Translations under genes and position numbers: made by a program
In this document: positions 11,529 to 23,123 of the stretch, in pieces
Numbering within the stretch: position 1 is the stretch's first letter
Layout: every line of letters starts with the position of its first letter
Notes under the pieces: model-generated
Databases searched by the model: none
Seen by the model: the letters and a program-made list of their open reading frames with translations, nothing else
Told to the model about the DNA's origin: nothing
NCBI RefSeq assembly: GCF_022539505.1
Contig: NC_061513.1
Location: forward strand, 180,946,017 to 181,010,016
Length of the DNA stretch: 64,000 bases
From: Lolium rigidum
Taxonomy: Eukaryota > Streptophyta > Magnoliopsida > Poales > Poaceae
Reading direction: 5' to 3'

Positions 11529-13462
11529 AGCATCCCCAAGCTTAGTTCCTGCTCATCCCGAGCAGGTAAACGATAACAAAGATAATTTCTGAAGTGACAT
11601 GCCATCATAACCTTGATCATACTATTTGTAAACATATGTAATGAATGCAGCGATCAAAACAATGGTAATGACATGAGTAAACAAGTGAATCATAAAGCAA
11701 AGACTTTTCATGAATAGTACTTCAAGACAAGCATCAATAAGTCTTGCATAAGAGTTAACTCATAAAGCAATAATTCAAAGTAAAGGTATTGAAGCAACAC
11801 AAAAGAAGATTAAGTTTCAGCGGTTGCTTTCAACTTATAACATGTGTATCTCACGGATATTGTCCACATAGAGTAATATAACAAGTGCAATATGCAAGTA
11901 TGTAGGAATCAATGCACAGTTCACACAAGTGTTTGCTTCTTGAGGTGGAGAGAGATGGGTGAACTGACTCAACATAAAAGTAAAAGAAAGGTCCTTCAAA
12001 GAGGAAAGCATCGATTGCTATATTTGTGCTAGAGCTTTTATTTTGAAAACATGAAACAATTTTGTCAACGGTAGTAATAAAGCATATGAGTTATGTAAAT
12101 TATATCTTACAAGTTGCAAGCCTCATGCATAGTATACTAATAGTGCCCACACCTTGTCCTAATTAGCTTGGACTACCGGATCATCGCAATACACATGTTT
12201 TAACCAAGTGTCACAATGGGGTACCTCCATGCCGCCTGTACAAAGGTCTAAGGAGAAAGCTCGCATTTTGGATTTCTCGCTTTTGATTATTCTCAACTTA
12301 GACATCCATACCGGGACAACATGGACAACAGATAATGGACTCCTCTTTAATGCATAAGCATGTAGCAACAATTAGTGTTCTCATATGAGATTGAGGATAT
12401 ATGTCCAAAACTGAAACTTCCACCATGATTCATGGCTTTAGTTAGCGGCCCAATGTTCTTCTCTAACAATATGCATGCTCCAACCATTAAGGTGGTAGAT
12501 CTCTCTTACTTCAGACAAGACGGACATGCATAGCAACTCACATGATATTCAACAAAGGGTAGTTGATGGCGTCCCCAGAAACATGGTTATCGCACAACAA
12601 GCAACTTAATAAGAGATAAAGTCCATAAGTACATATTCAATACCACAATAGTTTTTAAGCTATTTGTCCCATGAGCTATATATTGTAAAGGTAGAGAATG
12701 GAAATTTTAAAGGTAGCACTCAAGCAATTTACTTTGGAATGGCGGAGAAATACCATGTAGTAGGTAGGTATGGTGGACACAAATGGCATAGTGGTTGGCT
12801 CAAGGATTTTGGATGCATGAGAAGTATTCCCTCTCGATACAAAGTTTAGGCTAGCAAGGTTATTTGAAACAAACACAAGGATGAATCGGTGCAGCAAAAC
12901 TCACATAAAAGACATATTGTAAACATTATAAGACTCTACACCGTCTTCCTTGTTGTTCAAAACTCAATACTAGAAGTTATCTAGACTTTAGAGAGACCAA
13001 ATATGCAAACCAAATTTAGCAAGCTCTAGGTGTTTCTTCATTAATGGGTGCAGAGTATATGATGCAAGAGCTTAAACATGAGCACCACAATTGCCAAGTA
13101 TCAAATTATTCAAGACATTTTAGAATTACTACATGTAGCATTTCCCGTTTCCAGCCATATAACAATTAACGAAGCAGTTTCAACCTTCGCCATGAACATT
13201 AAAAGCTAAGAACACATGTGTTCATATGAACCAGCGGAGCGTGTCTCTCTCCCACACAAGCATGTATTTATTCAGAGAATGAAAATAACAAAACAAAAAA
13301 ATAAAAGCACACAGACGCTCCAAGTAAAGTACATAAGATGTGACCGAATAAAAATATAGTTTCAAGAGAAGGAACTCGATAATTTGTCGATGAAGAAGGG
13401 GATGCCTTGGGCATCCCCAAGCTTAGATGCTTGAGTCTTCTTGAAATATGCAGGGGTGAAGA
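9858..13462 (-). mobile_element. Element E2: Gypsy fragment (3' LTR plus non-coding interior)
   Basis: The minus-strand order is interior (13462-11544), PPT (11543-11529) and LTR (11528-9858, ending GACATCA). It is inserted in the gag of E3 after GAGCT. The interior is the reverse complement of the element A interior and includes the hairpin at 13399-13417. No protein-coding capacity remains. Compared with E1, the outermost ~35 bp of the LTR (TGAAACGTCCC...) are missing at the PPT junction. Confidence 0.8.
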
Positions 13463-13927
13463 TACAATATGTTTTGTATCACAATTTATCTATGTGCTAC
13501 TCTAGTGATGTGTTATTAAAGTAGTTCTATTCCTCTTGCACGTGTGCAAAGGTGACCATGTGTGCGCGTGTTAGTACTTGGTTTATGCTATGATCATGAT
13601 CTCTTGTAGATTGCGAAGTTAACTATTGTATGATAATATTGATGTGATCTATTCCTCCTACATATGCATGAAGGTGACAGTGTGCATACTATGCTAGTAC
13701 TTGGTTTAGTCTTTTGATCTATCTTACACTAAAGGTTACTAAAATATGAGCATTATTGTGGAGCTTGTTAACTCCGGCATTGAGGGTTCGTGTAATCCTA
13801 CGCAATGTGTTCATCATCCAACAAGAGTGTAGAGTATGCATTTATCTATTCTGTTATGTGATCAATGTTGAGAGTGTCCACTAGTGAAAGTCTAATCCCT
13901 AGGCCTTGTTCCTAAATACTGCTATGA
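13463..13927 (+). repeat. LTR fragment in opposite orientation, up to gap 1
   Basis: This is the reverse complement of about 10210-10680 (E2 LTR), so it is a plus-strand piece of the same LTR family. It starts inside the LTR, not at an end. The junction is GATACAA-TATGTT-TTGTATC, an inverted repeat. Confidence 0.7.
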
Positions 13928-14027
13928 NNNNNNNNNNNNNNNNNNNNNNNNNNNNNNNNNNNNNNNNNNNNNNNNNNNNNNNNNNNNNNNNNNNNNNNNN
14001 NNNNNNNNNNNNNNNNNNNNNNNNNNN
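13928..14027. other. Assembly gap 1 (100 N)
   Basis: Exactly 100 N. The left flank is a Gypsy LTR piece and the right flank is the inside of a LINE reverse transcriptase, so the true content is unknown. Confidence 0.99.
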
Positions 14028-16224
14028 GTACTCCCAATCAAACCGCCTTCATCAAAATCATCTCAAGAGCTTATGCCACCCGTCTAGATCCGATCGCAAA
14101 TCGGATTATTAATTCTAATCAAACCGCCTTCATTAAAGGCAGAAATATTATGGATGTCCTTTTAGCCTTGATTGAAATTATTCATGAGTTGCGCATCAAA
14201 AAGTTAGGGGGAATCCTCTTGAAGTCAGATTTTGAGAAGGCGTACGACCATATGAACTGGGACTTTCTCGCGGAAGTACTACAATGCAAAGGTTTCGATG
14301 AGGGCTACATTCATCGCATTTTACAGCTGATATGCGGGGGCTAGACTGCGATCTCCATTAACGGCGAGATAGGTCGTTCTTCCGTAATAAGCGAGGGGTC
14401 AGGCAAGGGGATCCGCTATCCCCACTTCTTTTCAACTTTATTGGTGAGGTCCTCTCGGGCATGCTCTCGGCCGCGTCAGAGGCGGGGCACATACACGGGG
14501 TGGTGCCTCATTTGATCCCAGGGGGGATTTCACACCTCCAATATGCGGACGATGCCCTTATTCTCATTCAGAACTAGGAAGAGGACATGAACAAACTCAA
14601 GTTTCTGCTTATGTGTTTCAAAGACATGTTCGGATTAAAGATAAATTTTCACACAAGCGAGGTTATTGCTTTGGGAGTACATGCAGATGAACAAACTCGT
14701 ATCGCAAACAAATTCAACTGCAAGCAGGGAGCCTTCCCTTCCCTATACCTTGGTCTCCCAATTTCGGACAGGAAGCTTTCCCTGGAACAATGGTTGTTCC
14801 TGGCGCGAAGATTAGCGTCAAAAATTGAACCTTGATTGGGGAGAATGCTATCCTTGGGTGGACGGCTAATTCTATTCAACTCCTGCCTTGATAATCTACC
14901 TATGTTTTCTATGGGCATGTTTCTGCTCGAGGACGACATCCATGCTAGATTTGACTCGATCAGATCGAAATTATTCTGGGAAGGAGCTGGTCTGAAGCGC
15001 AAATACCATATGGTCAACTGGCCGGCGGTGTGTAGACCGAAATCCATGGGGGTTTAGACCTTTTGAAGTGGATCTGGAAACTATATCAACACGATGAGTC
15101 TATTTGAGCAAATATCATCAGAGCCAAGTATGAGGATGCTGGCAACCTGTTTGCAGGTTCAGGCCAAGGGAGCTCACACTTCTGGAAAAGCCTACACAAG
15201 ATCAAGCACTAGTTTAAAGTTGGCGCTAAGCATGAGGTGCAGAATGGGTCCCACACAAATTTCTGGGCAGATTGCTGGATCGGAGATGAACCAATCAAAG
15301 ACTCATTCTCTCACTTATTTGCGATATGTGACAATCCAGAATTGTTGTTGCCTAGGCTTGTCTTCAGGAAGGCCTGAATATCTGTTTCCGTCGATCTCTG
15401 GTTCAGGAGGACGTGCTGCAGTGGAGGGCACTGCACGCGCAAGTAGAGCACTTCCACCTAACCGAGGGTTTCGACAAAATCTTGTGGCACATAGAGCCTA
15501 CGGGCAAGTACTCGGTTATGTTCATGTACGCCAAGTTATTGTAGAGAACCACGGTGGCCTTGGACAAGCTCCCACTTGCAGCCAAATTGCTACCAGACAG
15601 GGCCCTTCTAATGGCGCTTATTCTTTGTGTGGCACCATAGAGGATGCCTCACATATCTTCTTTAGCTGCTCGCTTGCCAAATTTGCCTAGAGTGCTATGC
15701 GCCAGGTACTTGGGTGTAACTGGCACCCAACAAACTTTGCCTAGTTTCGTGCAATTCTTGCCAGTTTCTCGGGCCTTCCACGTAGACTTTTGTGGGTTTT
15801 GTTTCTTGCGCAATCCTGGGCTCTTTGGTTGGCCCGTAATAAGCTCACCATTGAGAGGAAGGTTATTAACCACCCTGCTGAAATATTATATAAAAATGTG
15901 ACCCTTTTGCAGTTGTGGAGCATCAAGTTCAAAGGAAGGGACAAGTAGGGCCTTGCTTGGATGGCGCACGAGCTAAGGGGGCTCTACATATCTATGAGAC
16001 CAAGAAGCTGAAGGCCAAGATGGTGGAGTGACCACATCGCTTGCACCTTAATGACGTCACGCCTAGTTGCTACCTAGTTTAGGTCTAGTTGATTATTATC
16101 TTTGTTTGGCGAAGTTGTATGCCGCAACATTATGTCTTAACTGTGTGGAGTTCTGGTTTGTATAACTTTCTAAACGTCAAGGATTTATTAATTTAAAGTC
16201 GGGCACCTGGTGCCTTTTATCTAA
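14028..16224 (+). mobile_element. LINE (non-LTR retrotransposon), 5' part missing, decayed
   Basis: Reverse transcriptase motifs appear in order: NQTAFIKGR (about 14116-14142), DFEKAYD (about 14227), GVRQGDPLSPLLF (about 14394) and YADD (14542-14553). They are followed by a C-terminal zf-RVT-like region with SCSLAKFAW near 15672 and LWLARNKLTIER near 15830. The motifs fall in different frames, with in-frame stops (for example TAG at 14342), so it is inactive. The 3' end is ...GGTGCCTTTTATCTAAAAAAA at about 16224. The 5' end is lost at gap 1. Confidence 0.85.
14046..16030 (+). pseudogene. LINE ORF2-like reverse transcriptase with C-terminal zf-RVT region
   Basis: This is the coding remnant of the LINE. 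The enzyme would copy LINE RNA at the target site. All core RT blocks A-C are recognisable, including the YADD catalytic motif. At least three frame changes separate 14150-14344, 14390-14575, 14587-14835, 14836-15055 and the C-terminal part. Its length and domain order agree with plant L1-type ORF2 minus the N-terminal endonuclease, which would lie in or beyond the gap. Confidence 0.8.
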
Positions 16225-16490
16225 AAAAACAGAGTCCTAGGTTTTGTTATGCAAATAGTACTAAATTCTTAAAAAAACAAGAAATACGACTTTTGGCTAA
16301 TTAGCGAAAAATCAAAAACAACCCGACACAAATGCATCAGTGTCAACATGGAACACGTTTAAATTGGGCATGACCGGACGACCTGTTTACCCACATCAAG
16401 CACACACACATCATCGAATTGAAAAACCACCGGCTGGCCTGCCCACAAAGAAAACAAAGAAGATATCGTTTGGGTCTTCTCGCGTTGCCC
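16225..16490. other. Unassigned spacer
   Basis: About 265 bp between the LINE tail and element F. No gene, repeat end or RNA is seen. Confidence 0.5.
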
Positions 16491-16549
16491 TGATACGTCT
16501 CAAACGTATCTATAATTTTTGATGCTCCATGCTTGTTTTACACCAATTC

Positions 16550-16961
16550 ATATATGTGATCTTGGTGCAATTATTTCTGTTATGCCTAGAAAAATCTATG
16601 ATATGCTTGATTTACCACCGTTTGAAAAATGTTATTTGGATGTTCATCTTTTTGATATTGCTGCAAAGAAACCTTTGGGGAGAGTTAATAATATTCTTAT
16701 TATGGTTAGCAATAACCTTTTCCCTGTTAATTTTTTTTTGTTTGGGATATTGAATGCAATGCTTATTGTCCAATTATATTGGGAAGACCATTTCTTAGAA
16801 CAGTTGGTGCTGCCATTGATATGAAAGATGGGATTATTAAATATCAACTCCCACTCAAGAAAGGTATGGAACACTTCCAAAGAAAGAGAAAGAAGTCACC
16901 TTATGAATCTATTATTAGAAAAAATTATGATGTTGATTCTTCTTCACTTGATAATACTTGA
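16550..16961 (+). pseudogene. Retropepsin-like protease remnant of F
   Basis: CDLGAIISVMPRKIYDM parallels the CDLGASISVMPKKIYDM region of element A, so the active-site D is kept. The frame shifts at a T run (about 16731-16739). The C-terminal part from about 16779 (GRPFLRTVGAAIDMKDG) lies in another frame and ends at the same SSLDNT-stop as element A. It is inactive. Confidence 0.75.
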
Positions 16962-18099
16962 TGCTGGCTCTTTTTCTGCGCCTAGATGAAAAGCGTTAAA
17001 GAAAAACACTATTGCTAGATAACCCATGTTTTATTTCTGTAATTTTTTCTTTTGTTGATTCTTCGAAATTATTATCTCTGTAATAACCTCTTTTTATCAT
17101 TTTATTTCGTTTTTGTGCCAAGAATAACCTCTAATAGGAAGAAAGTAAGATTTGGGGAAGTTGCTGTCTTGAAAACAGACTATGTGTTGTCATCATAAAA
17201 TTGAGATGCCAATTTTTGTGCATATGACCCGGGTTATTATATAGCTTTCTTTAGTTGACCACATTTTGAGATCAGCAACATAAGATTTTCTAAAAAATCG
17301 ATCTTTACCTACTGTTCTGTTTTGACAGATTTCTACCACTATTTGCATTTGCCTCTTAATCTTTTTCTTTTGAGTTCTTTTGATCAAAGAGAATTTTGAA
17401 GAGTTGCTACAGTAGCTAATGCTTTAATAGATGTTTGATATATGTTAGAACTAAACTCAAGTGGATTTTTTTATTTTTATTGTACTAATGCTGCTAATAG
17501 AGAATTGTGTGAAGTTTTGTATGAAGGAAGTTTTCAAGTGTAGGGAGAGAAGAATGATGTCACGAGATGAAGAATCGACAAAAGCTTAAGCTTGGGATGC
17601 CCCTGTAACCCAAAAATATCCAAAAGGTACAAGCGTCAAAGCTGGGGATGCCCAAGCCATCCCCTCTTCATCAATAAATCAACAAGTCATCTCTCTATGC
17701 GCTATATTTTCATACGCTATGTGTTGTTCTTGGAGCATCTTTATTTTTGTTTTTAGTTTAGTTTTGTTTTTTTGCTGTAGAATATGTTGGATCCCGACAC
17801 ATTTTTTGGAGAGAGACACGCTCCATTTTAATTGCATAGAACGCTCTAGTTTTCGCTCTTATTATTCTGCGAGTGTTCTAGTTTTCTAGTACTGCGTTTA
17901 GCTCTTGGTTTTCGATTCTAATTTTGTTCAGAGCTCATTAGTATTATTTATTTGTGTATGATTAGCTCTCTGGTCCATATTATTTTTTTTTACTCTGAGA
18001 GCTATTTAAAATAAGTTGATTGGTGTTGGAGATGAGTAAAATGTTTCATGCCTATAGTGATGCAAAAGGAAGCTAGTCTAGACTGTTTAATAGACTTTG
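16962..18099 (+). other. Non-coding interior of F
   Basis: It continues the 3' interior shared with J (27833-28980). It holds the conserved block (16975-17028) and the PPT-like/hairpin segment (17589-17662). No gene. Confidence 0.6.
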
Positions 18100-19125
18100 T
18101 GATGATGCCTAAGGGCTAGGGAGTGCCCAGATCTCACGAATTTGACCAAGTGTGTGGATGGGAAGGGATGGGAAAGGGGAAGAACACACACAAAACCCAA
18201 ATCACAACACACACAACCTAACACAAACCAGTTATACTCCATTGGTAGGTTAGACCAAGGAAATAGAATCACTTCTTGGAGAGACCCTTGGGTAGAGTCC
18301 AAGAAGGGAGAGATTGGTGATGGAGATCCACACTAGAACTTGGATGAAAGAGGGGTAGACCTAGAATCATCCATGAAGAGTATGAGATCCTCAAGAGTGC
18401 CTTGATACAAAGAACTTAGTTCTAGGGAGACAAAGCTCAAGTCTAATTCTCAAATCTTTTCTAAACCCTAATTGAGGTGGGGGATGAGATACATATAGAC
18501 CCAGATTCGTCCAAGGGTAAAAGGGGAATTACAAATAAGATAACTTAATCATAGATGTGAAGATGGACGGCCCGGATTGACTTAAAGAGCTTCTGGTCGG
18601 GGCCGGCCGGTCATACCGGCCAGGCAGGCCGGTTAGACCGGGTCAAGTTCCTGGTCCGGCTGGCGGAGCTGTTGGCTTGGGCCGGTCATACCGGATGGGT
18701 GACCCGGTCAGACCGGGTGGGGGCCGGTCATACCGGCTGGCCGGCCCGGTATGACCGGCTCAGCTTCCTGTTTCACGAGCTGGAGGCCTGGCGCTGTGTC
18801 TTGGGTAGTGGCCGGTCTGAGCGGCCCTGGGGGCCGGTATGACCGGCTGGACTTCCTCCTTTTCTCTTCTTCGCTCTCCTTTCTTCTCCTCTTCTCCCTT
18901 GAGCAAAGAGGCTTCTTTCCCTTTGGATCCTTGACGAGATTGGTACCTAATGACATATAGAATATTGGTATGAGGTAGCAATCCGTCCAAGGTTGTGTCG
19001 AGTTCAAGTGTAGAAAGGAGTGAGTTCACCTTGTCATGTGTAGTTTTCACTCGGGCTCGAGTCATTGGTTCACTTGGGGGATTAGTTGGCCATGGTGTAG
19101 TGTCGTCCCTAGGCGGGCTACATCA
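18100..19125 (-). repeat. 3' LTR of G
   Basis: 1026 bp, TGATGTAGCCCGCC...CATCATCA on the minus strand. The first ~240 bp on the plus strand match 24568-24798. Between 18600 and 18850 it holds five near-copies of the palindrome-like CCGGTCATACCGG (for example 18607-18619, 18682-18694, 18724-18736). Confidence 0.82.
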
Positions 19126-19138
19126 TCTCCCCCCCTGG
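19126..19138 (-). other. Polypurine tract of G
   Basis: The minus strand reads CCAGGGGGGAGA directly before the LTR start TGATGTAGCC, preceded by GAGTCGAGGACGACTC, a typical Gypsy 3' interior context. Confidence 0.75.
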
Positions 19139-19721
19139 GAAAGAGTCGTCCTCGACTCTTGTTCCTCCTCATCTCCATGATGGGGTGAGAGTTCCGAGAT
19201 GTTGCATGTTTTGTTCACCAAGTACTTGGAATTTTTGTTGTTGATGATGTAGGCGTTGGTCCTTGTAGCTTGGCGAAGGACATGTTCGTGTATGGTTGCC
19301 TTGTATCCTTATGGATTTTCTTCGTGGTGTGGGCATGCTTGTTGAAGTCCATGATGGTTCTCTCATGAAGTGGTGGAGAGAGACCATGTACGTGAAGATC
19401 TTTTGGAAGTGGGGCACCGAGTATGATGCCGATGCGGTGTTCGATCTTCTTGTTGAAGCCCTTGTGGGGAAAGCTCTCGAGTGCTTGTTTCGTTAACTCA
19501 TGCGTTGTCGAGGTTGAGGTTGCCGTTCTTGTACCTATACACACAATTGGCAAAAGAAAGAGCGTGTGTGCATGGTATATGAACACATCATCCATCATGA
19601 TGTGCCATGTCTTGTGCACATCACCATTAGTGTCAATCAAGGTGTTATGTAATGCATGGTGAGTGTGCGTATGGCATGATGGTGCATTTGTGGCATGCAG
19701 TATCTTTGAATCTTCCAAAAT

Positions 19722-20780
19722 TTATAAGGCTATGGGGGTCTTCTCATTAACAATAAAATAAGCATTCTTGCATACCAAGCATAAGAAAGAGCAATTGTTC
19801 AAAATCTTGGATGCAAGGATCATGGAATAGTGCAAACATTTAGGGCAAAGCAGGCAAAAGCTAATGTCATCATTATCAACGACACATGTGAAAGAGCAAG
19901 TTGTCCTCATATTGCAAGCAAGAGGAAACAATTCATCATTTTTCATGTCCACTAGTGGGATCATGGTCTCATCAATACCTTTAGTGTTACCTTGGTAGTC
20001 CGACTCATTTGATGTAGGTATTGTGGTAGTTGTATGCTCCACATGGTCGACTTCCTCATCGTCATACAAGCATGGTGTGGTGTGATCTTCTTGCACCATG
20101 TACATGTTCTTGTCCATCATTGGCGCTTCAACATCCATTGAACCTAGTGCAACATGAGAAGACACAATATAGGGAGAGGTTAAGGTGTTAGAAAGTGTGA
20201 TGGCCTCCATGGACCTATCAACTACCTCTCTCAACTCACTCGGTGTCTCACTCATGTCCTCCAATTGGAAGCACTCAATCTCACATATGGGGTGGGAGTC
20301 ACTCAACTCACTATTGCTCGCACTCAAGTGGGCTAAGTGGCTCTCATGCTCACATGGGATTGGTACCAACTCATCAATCAAGCATATAGGAGTTGGATCA
20401 ATTTTCTCATCTCCATGCGCCTCCATTGGGGAAGGGAGAATCCCATGCTCACCCTTCTCAACTCCATCGCCTCCCAAGTCGTCCTCAAGCGGTGGCGCCA
20501 TAGTGTCGTTGAGAGCTAGGCTCGGATCAACTTCACCCTTGAGTTGGCCTTGTTGATCTTCATCTTGAAGTGTGGATGCCATAGGCTTCTTGGTGGCTTG
20601 GGCTTGTAGCTCGTCGAAGTGGAGCATCTCGGCGCTTGGCGTTGTGCATTGCGACAACATGTGACCCTTGGCCTTGCACACATCACATAGGAGATTGGGA
20701 CATTCCCTTGTTGCTTGCACTTGTAGCATCGGAGTCCATAGGCATATGACTATGTAGGGGTCATTGAGGTGGTGGCACAA
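19722..20780 (-). CDS. Gag C-terminal part of G with CCHC zinc knuckle and long acidic tail
   Basis: A 352-residue open frame. A CX2CX4HX4C zinc knuckle is at C32, C35, H40 and C45 (CDVCKAKGHMLSQC), the nucleic-acid-binding signature of Gag. The remaining ~300 residues are Asp/Glu/Ser/Thr-rich, with many Met and Cys near the C-terminus, and resemble no protease or polymerase. The true start lies upstream in another frame (Arg/His-rich part at 21382-20975), so the listed ATG is only the first in frame. It probably packages element RNA; the role of the acidic tail is unknown. Confidence 0.6.
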   Translation of the reverse strand: MCHHLNDPYIVICLWTPMLQVQATRECPNLLCDVCKAKGHMLSQCTTPSAEMLHFDELQAQATKKPMASTLQDEDQQGQLKGEVDPSLALNDTMAPPLEDDLGGDGVEKGEHGILPSPMEAHGDEKIDPTPICLIDELVPIPCEHESHLAHLSASNSELSDSHPICEIECFQLEDMSETPSELREVVDRSMEAITLSNTLTSPYIVSSHVALGSMDVEAPMMDKNMYMVQEDHTTPCLYDDEEVDHVEHTTTTIPTSNESDYQGNTKGIDETMIPLVDMKNDELFPLACNMRTTCSFTCVVDNDDISFCLLCPKCLHYSMILASKILNNCSFLCLVCKNAYFIVNEKTPIAL

Positions 20781-20974
20781 GAAGTGGGAGTCACCTTACT
20801 AGGGAGGTCCGCTTGATGTACCCTCTCCACCCTTGGAGTGGTAGACACCCTACGATGGTGTTTGTCGCCTTCATGTCGAGGCTCTCGCCTTCGTGCATCA
20901 TCACCATGCCTTGATGGGTGTCGTCGAAGATCCTTGGAAGATGTTGATCGATGGCGATCATGAGGTGGCTTGTG

Positions 20975-21466
20975 TCAGCGAAGATCATGTGGGGACGTAT
21001 GTCGATGGAGTCCTTGAGGTGGTAGTGGTCGACGACTCTCATGAGATGGTGTGTGTCGATGACAATCCTCGGCATGCCTAGGAGATGGCTGACGTGCCTT
21101 GGCATGTTGTTTTTGACGCCTTGTTGATCTTGGAGAGGCGTGTCGATGACGATCGTGTTGAGGACGCTCTTGATGATCCATATGACGAGCTCGATGTAGA
21201 TGATCGTGTGCATAAGCACTCTCGTTGTGGCGCCATCTTGAAGATCCTCTATCTTCATAGGTAGCTCCATTGGCCAAGCGTGGGTACTTGGGAGCACCGG
21301 TAGTGTTCTTGGTGGAGTCGAGGTGAGGCTTCACCATGGTGTCGATGTCGTACTCGTGGTGGTGCTCCACCATGTCTTCCATGCTTTGAGCATTTGTCGA
21401 TGTAGAGCTCCTCGATGTCGGTCATGTCCGCGATGCTTGCGGAGCCATAGTTGGTGTCGAGCTCCA
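20975..21466 (-). pseudogene. Gag middle part of G (Arg/His-rich), frameshifted
   Basis: The minus strand after H begins with the LDTNYGSAS repeat (21461 downward) and changes frame near 21380. It runs through a region extremely rich in Arg, His, Ser and Pro (to 20975), then changes frame again into the zinc-knuckle part. The basic composition suits an RNA-binding Gag segment. Confidence 0.5.
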
Positions 21467-23123
21467 TGATACATCTCCAACGTATCTATAATTTCTTATG
21501 TTCCATGCTAGTTTTATGACAATACCTACATGTTTTACTCACACTTTATAATGTTTTTATGCATTTTCCGGGAATAACCTATTAACAAGATGTCGCAGTG
21601 CCAGTTCCTGTTTTCTGCTGTTTTTGATTTCAGAAAAGTTATTTTATGGATATTCTCGGAATTGGACGAAACAAAAGCCCACGGCCTTATTTTCCACGGA
21701 AGGTTCCAGAAGTCCGAAGGAGAGACGAAGAGGAGCCACGAGGCAGCCACCCCACATGGTGGCGCGGTGGGGCCCCTGGCTGCGCCGGCCTATGGGGTGG
21801 GCCCCTCGGGCGCCCCCGACGCTGCCCCTTCGCCTATTTATTCCTTCCGTCGCGAAAACCCTAGTACCGAGAGCCACAATACGAGAAAATTTCCAGAGAC
21901 GCCGCCGCCGTCAACCCTACCTCGGGGGGTTCAGAAGATTGCCTCCGGCACCCTGCCGGAGAGGGGAATCATCACCGGAGGGCTCTACATCACCATGCCC
22001 GCCTCCGGACTGATGCGTGAGTAGTTCATCCTTGGACTACGAGTCCATAGCAGTAGCTAGATGGTTGTCTTCTCCTCTTGTGCCATCATGTTTAGATCTT
22101 GTGAGCTGCCTATCATGATCAAGATCATCTATTTGTAATGCTACATGTTGTGTTTGTTGGGATCCGATGAATATGGAATACTATGTCAAGTTGATTATTG
22201 ATATATCATATATGTTATTTATGTTCTTGCATGCTCTCCGTTGCTAGTAGAGGCTCTGGCCAAGTTGATACTTGTGACTCCAAGAGGGAATATTTATGCT
22301 AGATAGTGGGTTCATGTCTCCACTGAATCTGGGGGAGTGACAGCAACCCCTAAGGTTGTGCATGTGCTGTTGCCACTAGGGATAAAACATCAATGCTTTG
22401 TCTAAGGATATTTGTATTGTTTACATTACGCACGGTACTTAATGCAATTGTCCGTTGTTTGCAACTTAATACTCGGAAGGGGTGCGGATGCTAACCCGAA
22501 GGTGGACTTTTAGGCATAGATGCATGTTGGATGGCGGTCTATGTTCTTTGTCAGTAATGCCCTAAGTAAATCTCATAGTAGTCATCATGATATGTATGTG
22601 CATTGTTATGCCCTCTCTATTTGTCAATTGCCCAACTGTAATTTGTTCACCCAACATGCTATTATCTTATTGGAGAGACACCACTAGTGAACTGTGGACC
22701 CCGGTCCATTCTTTTACATCTGAAATACAACCTACTACAATCATTGTTCTCTTTTGTTTTCTGCAAGCAAACATAATTCTCCACACCATACGTTTAATCC
22801 TTTGTTTTCAGCAAGCCGGTGAGATTGACAACCTCACTGTTAAGTTGGGGCAAAGTAGTTTGATTGTGTTGTGCAGGTTCCACGTTGGCGCCGGAATCAC
22901 CTGGTGTTGCGCCGCACTACACTCCTTCACCAACAACCTTCACGTGGCCTTCATCTCCTACTCTGGTTCGATAACCTTGGTTTCTTACTGAGGGAAAACT
23001 CGCTCGTTGTGCTCATCATACCTTCCTCTTGGGGTTCCCAACGGACGTGTGCTTTACCGTCACAAGCAGCTACTTTTACGCGCTGTTACACCCCAGGGAT
23101 TACTAACTCCCTACACGCCAGCA
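21467..23123 (+). mobile_element. H: solo LTR (same family as element A) in the gag of G
   Basis: It starts TGATACATCTCCAACG and contains the full family LTR (the part to 23062 aligns with 5055-5616 and 1-175). It continues about 60 bp with a poor primer-site resemblance and ends in CA at 23123. The 5-bp direct repeat CTCCA at 21462-21466 and 23124-23128 is a good target duplication. Gag of G continues on both sides. Whether the last 60 bp are LTR or interior is unclear. Confidence 0.75.

Larger units (their letters stand above)
16491..18099 (+). mobile_element. Element F: deleted Gypsy remnant (LTR start fused to protease)
   Basis: TGATACGTCTCAAACG (16491) begins an LTR that matches J (25589 onward) for about 55 bp. 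It then switches directly into the protease region homologous to element A 2137 onward. The rest of the LTR, the primer site and gag are missing. The 3' interior continues with the conserved block (16975-17028) and PPT-like repeats (17589, 17638) until G interrupts at 18100. Confidence 0.75.

Noticed and set aside
14031..14137. 17-bp repeat AATCAAACCGCCTTCAT at 14033 and 14115 in the LINE
   Set aside because: One copy is the normal NQTAFI reverse transcriptase motif. The other lies at the gap edge and may be an assembly edge effect; too short to interpret.
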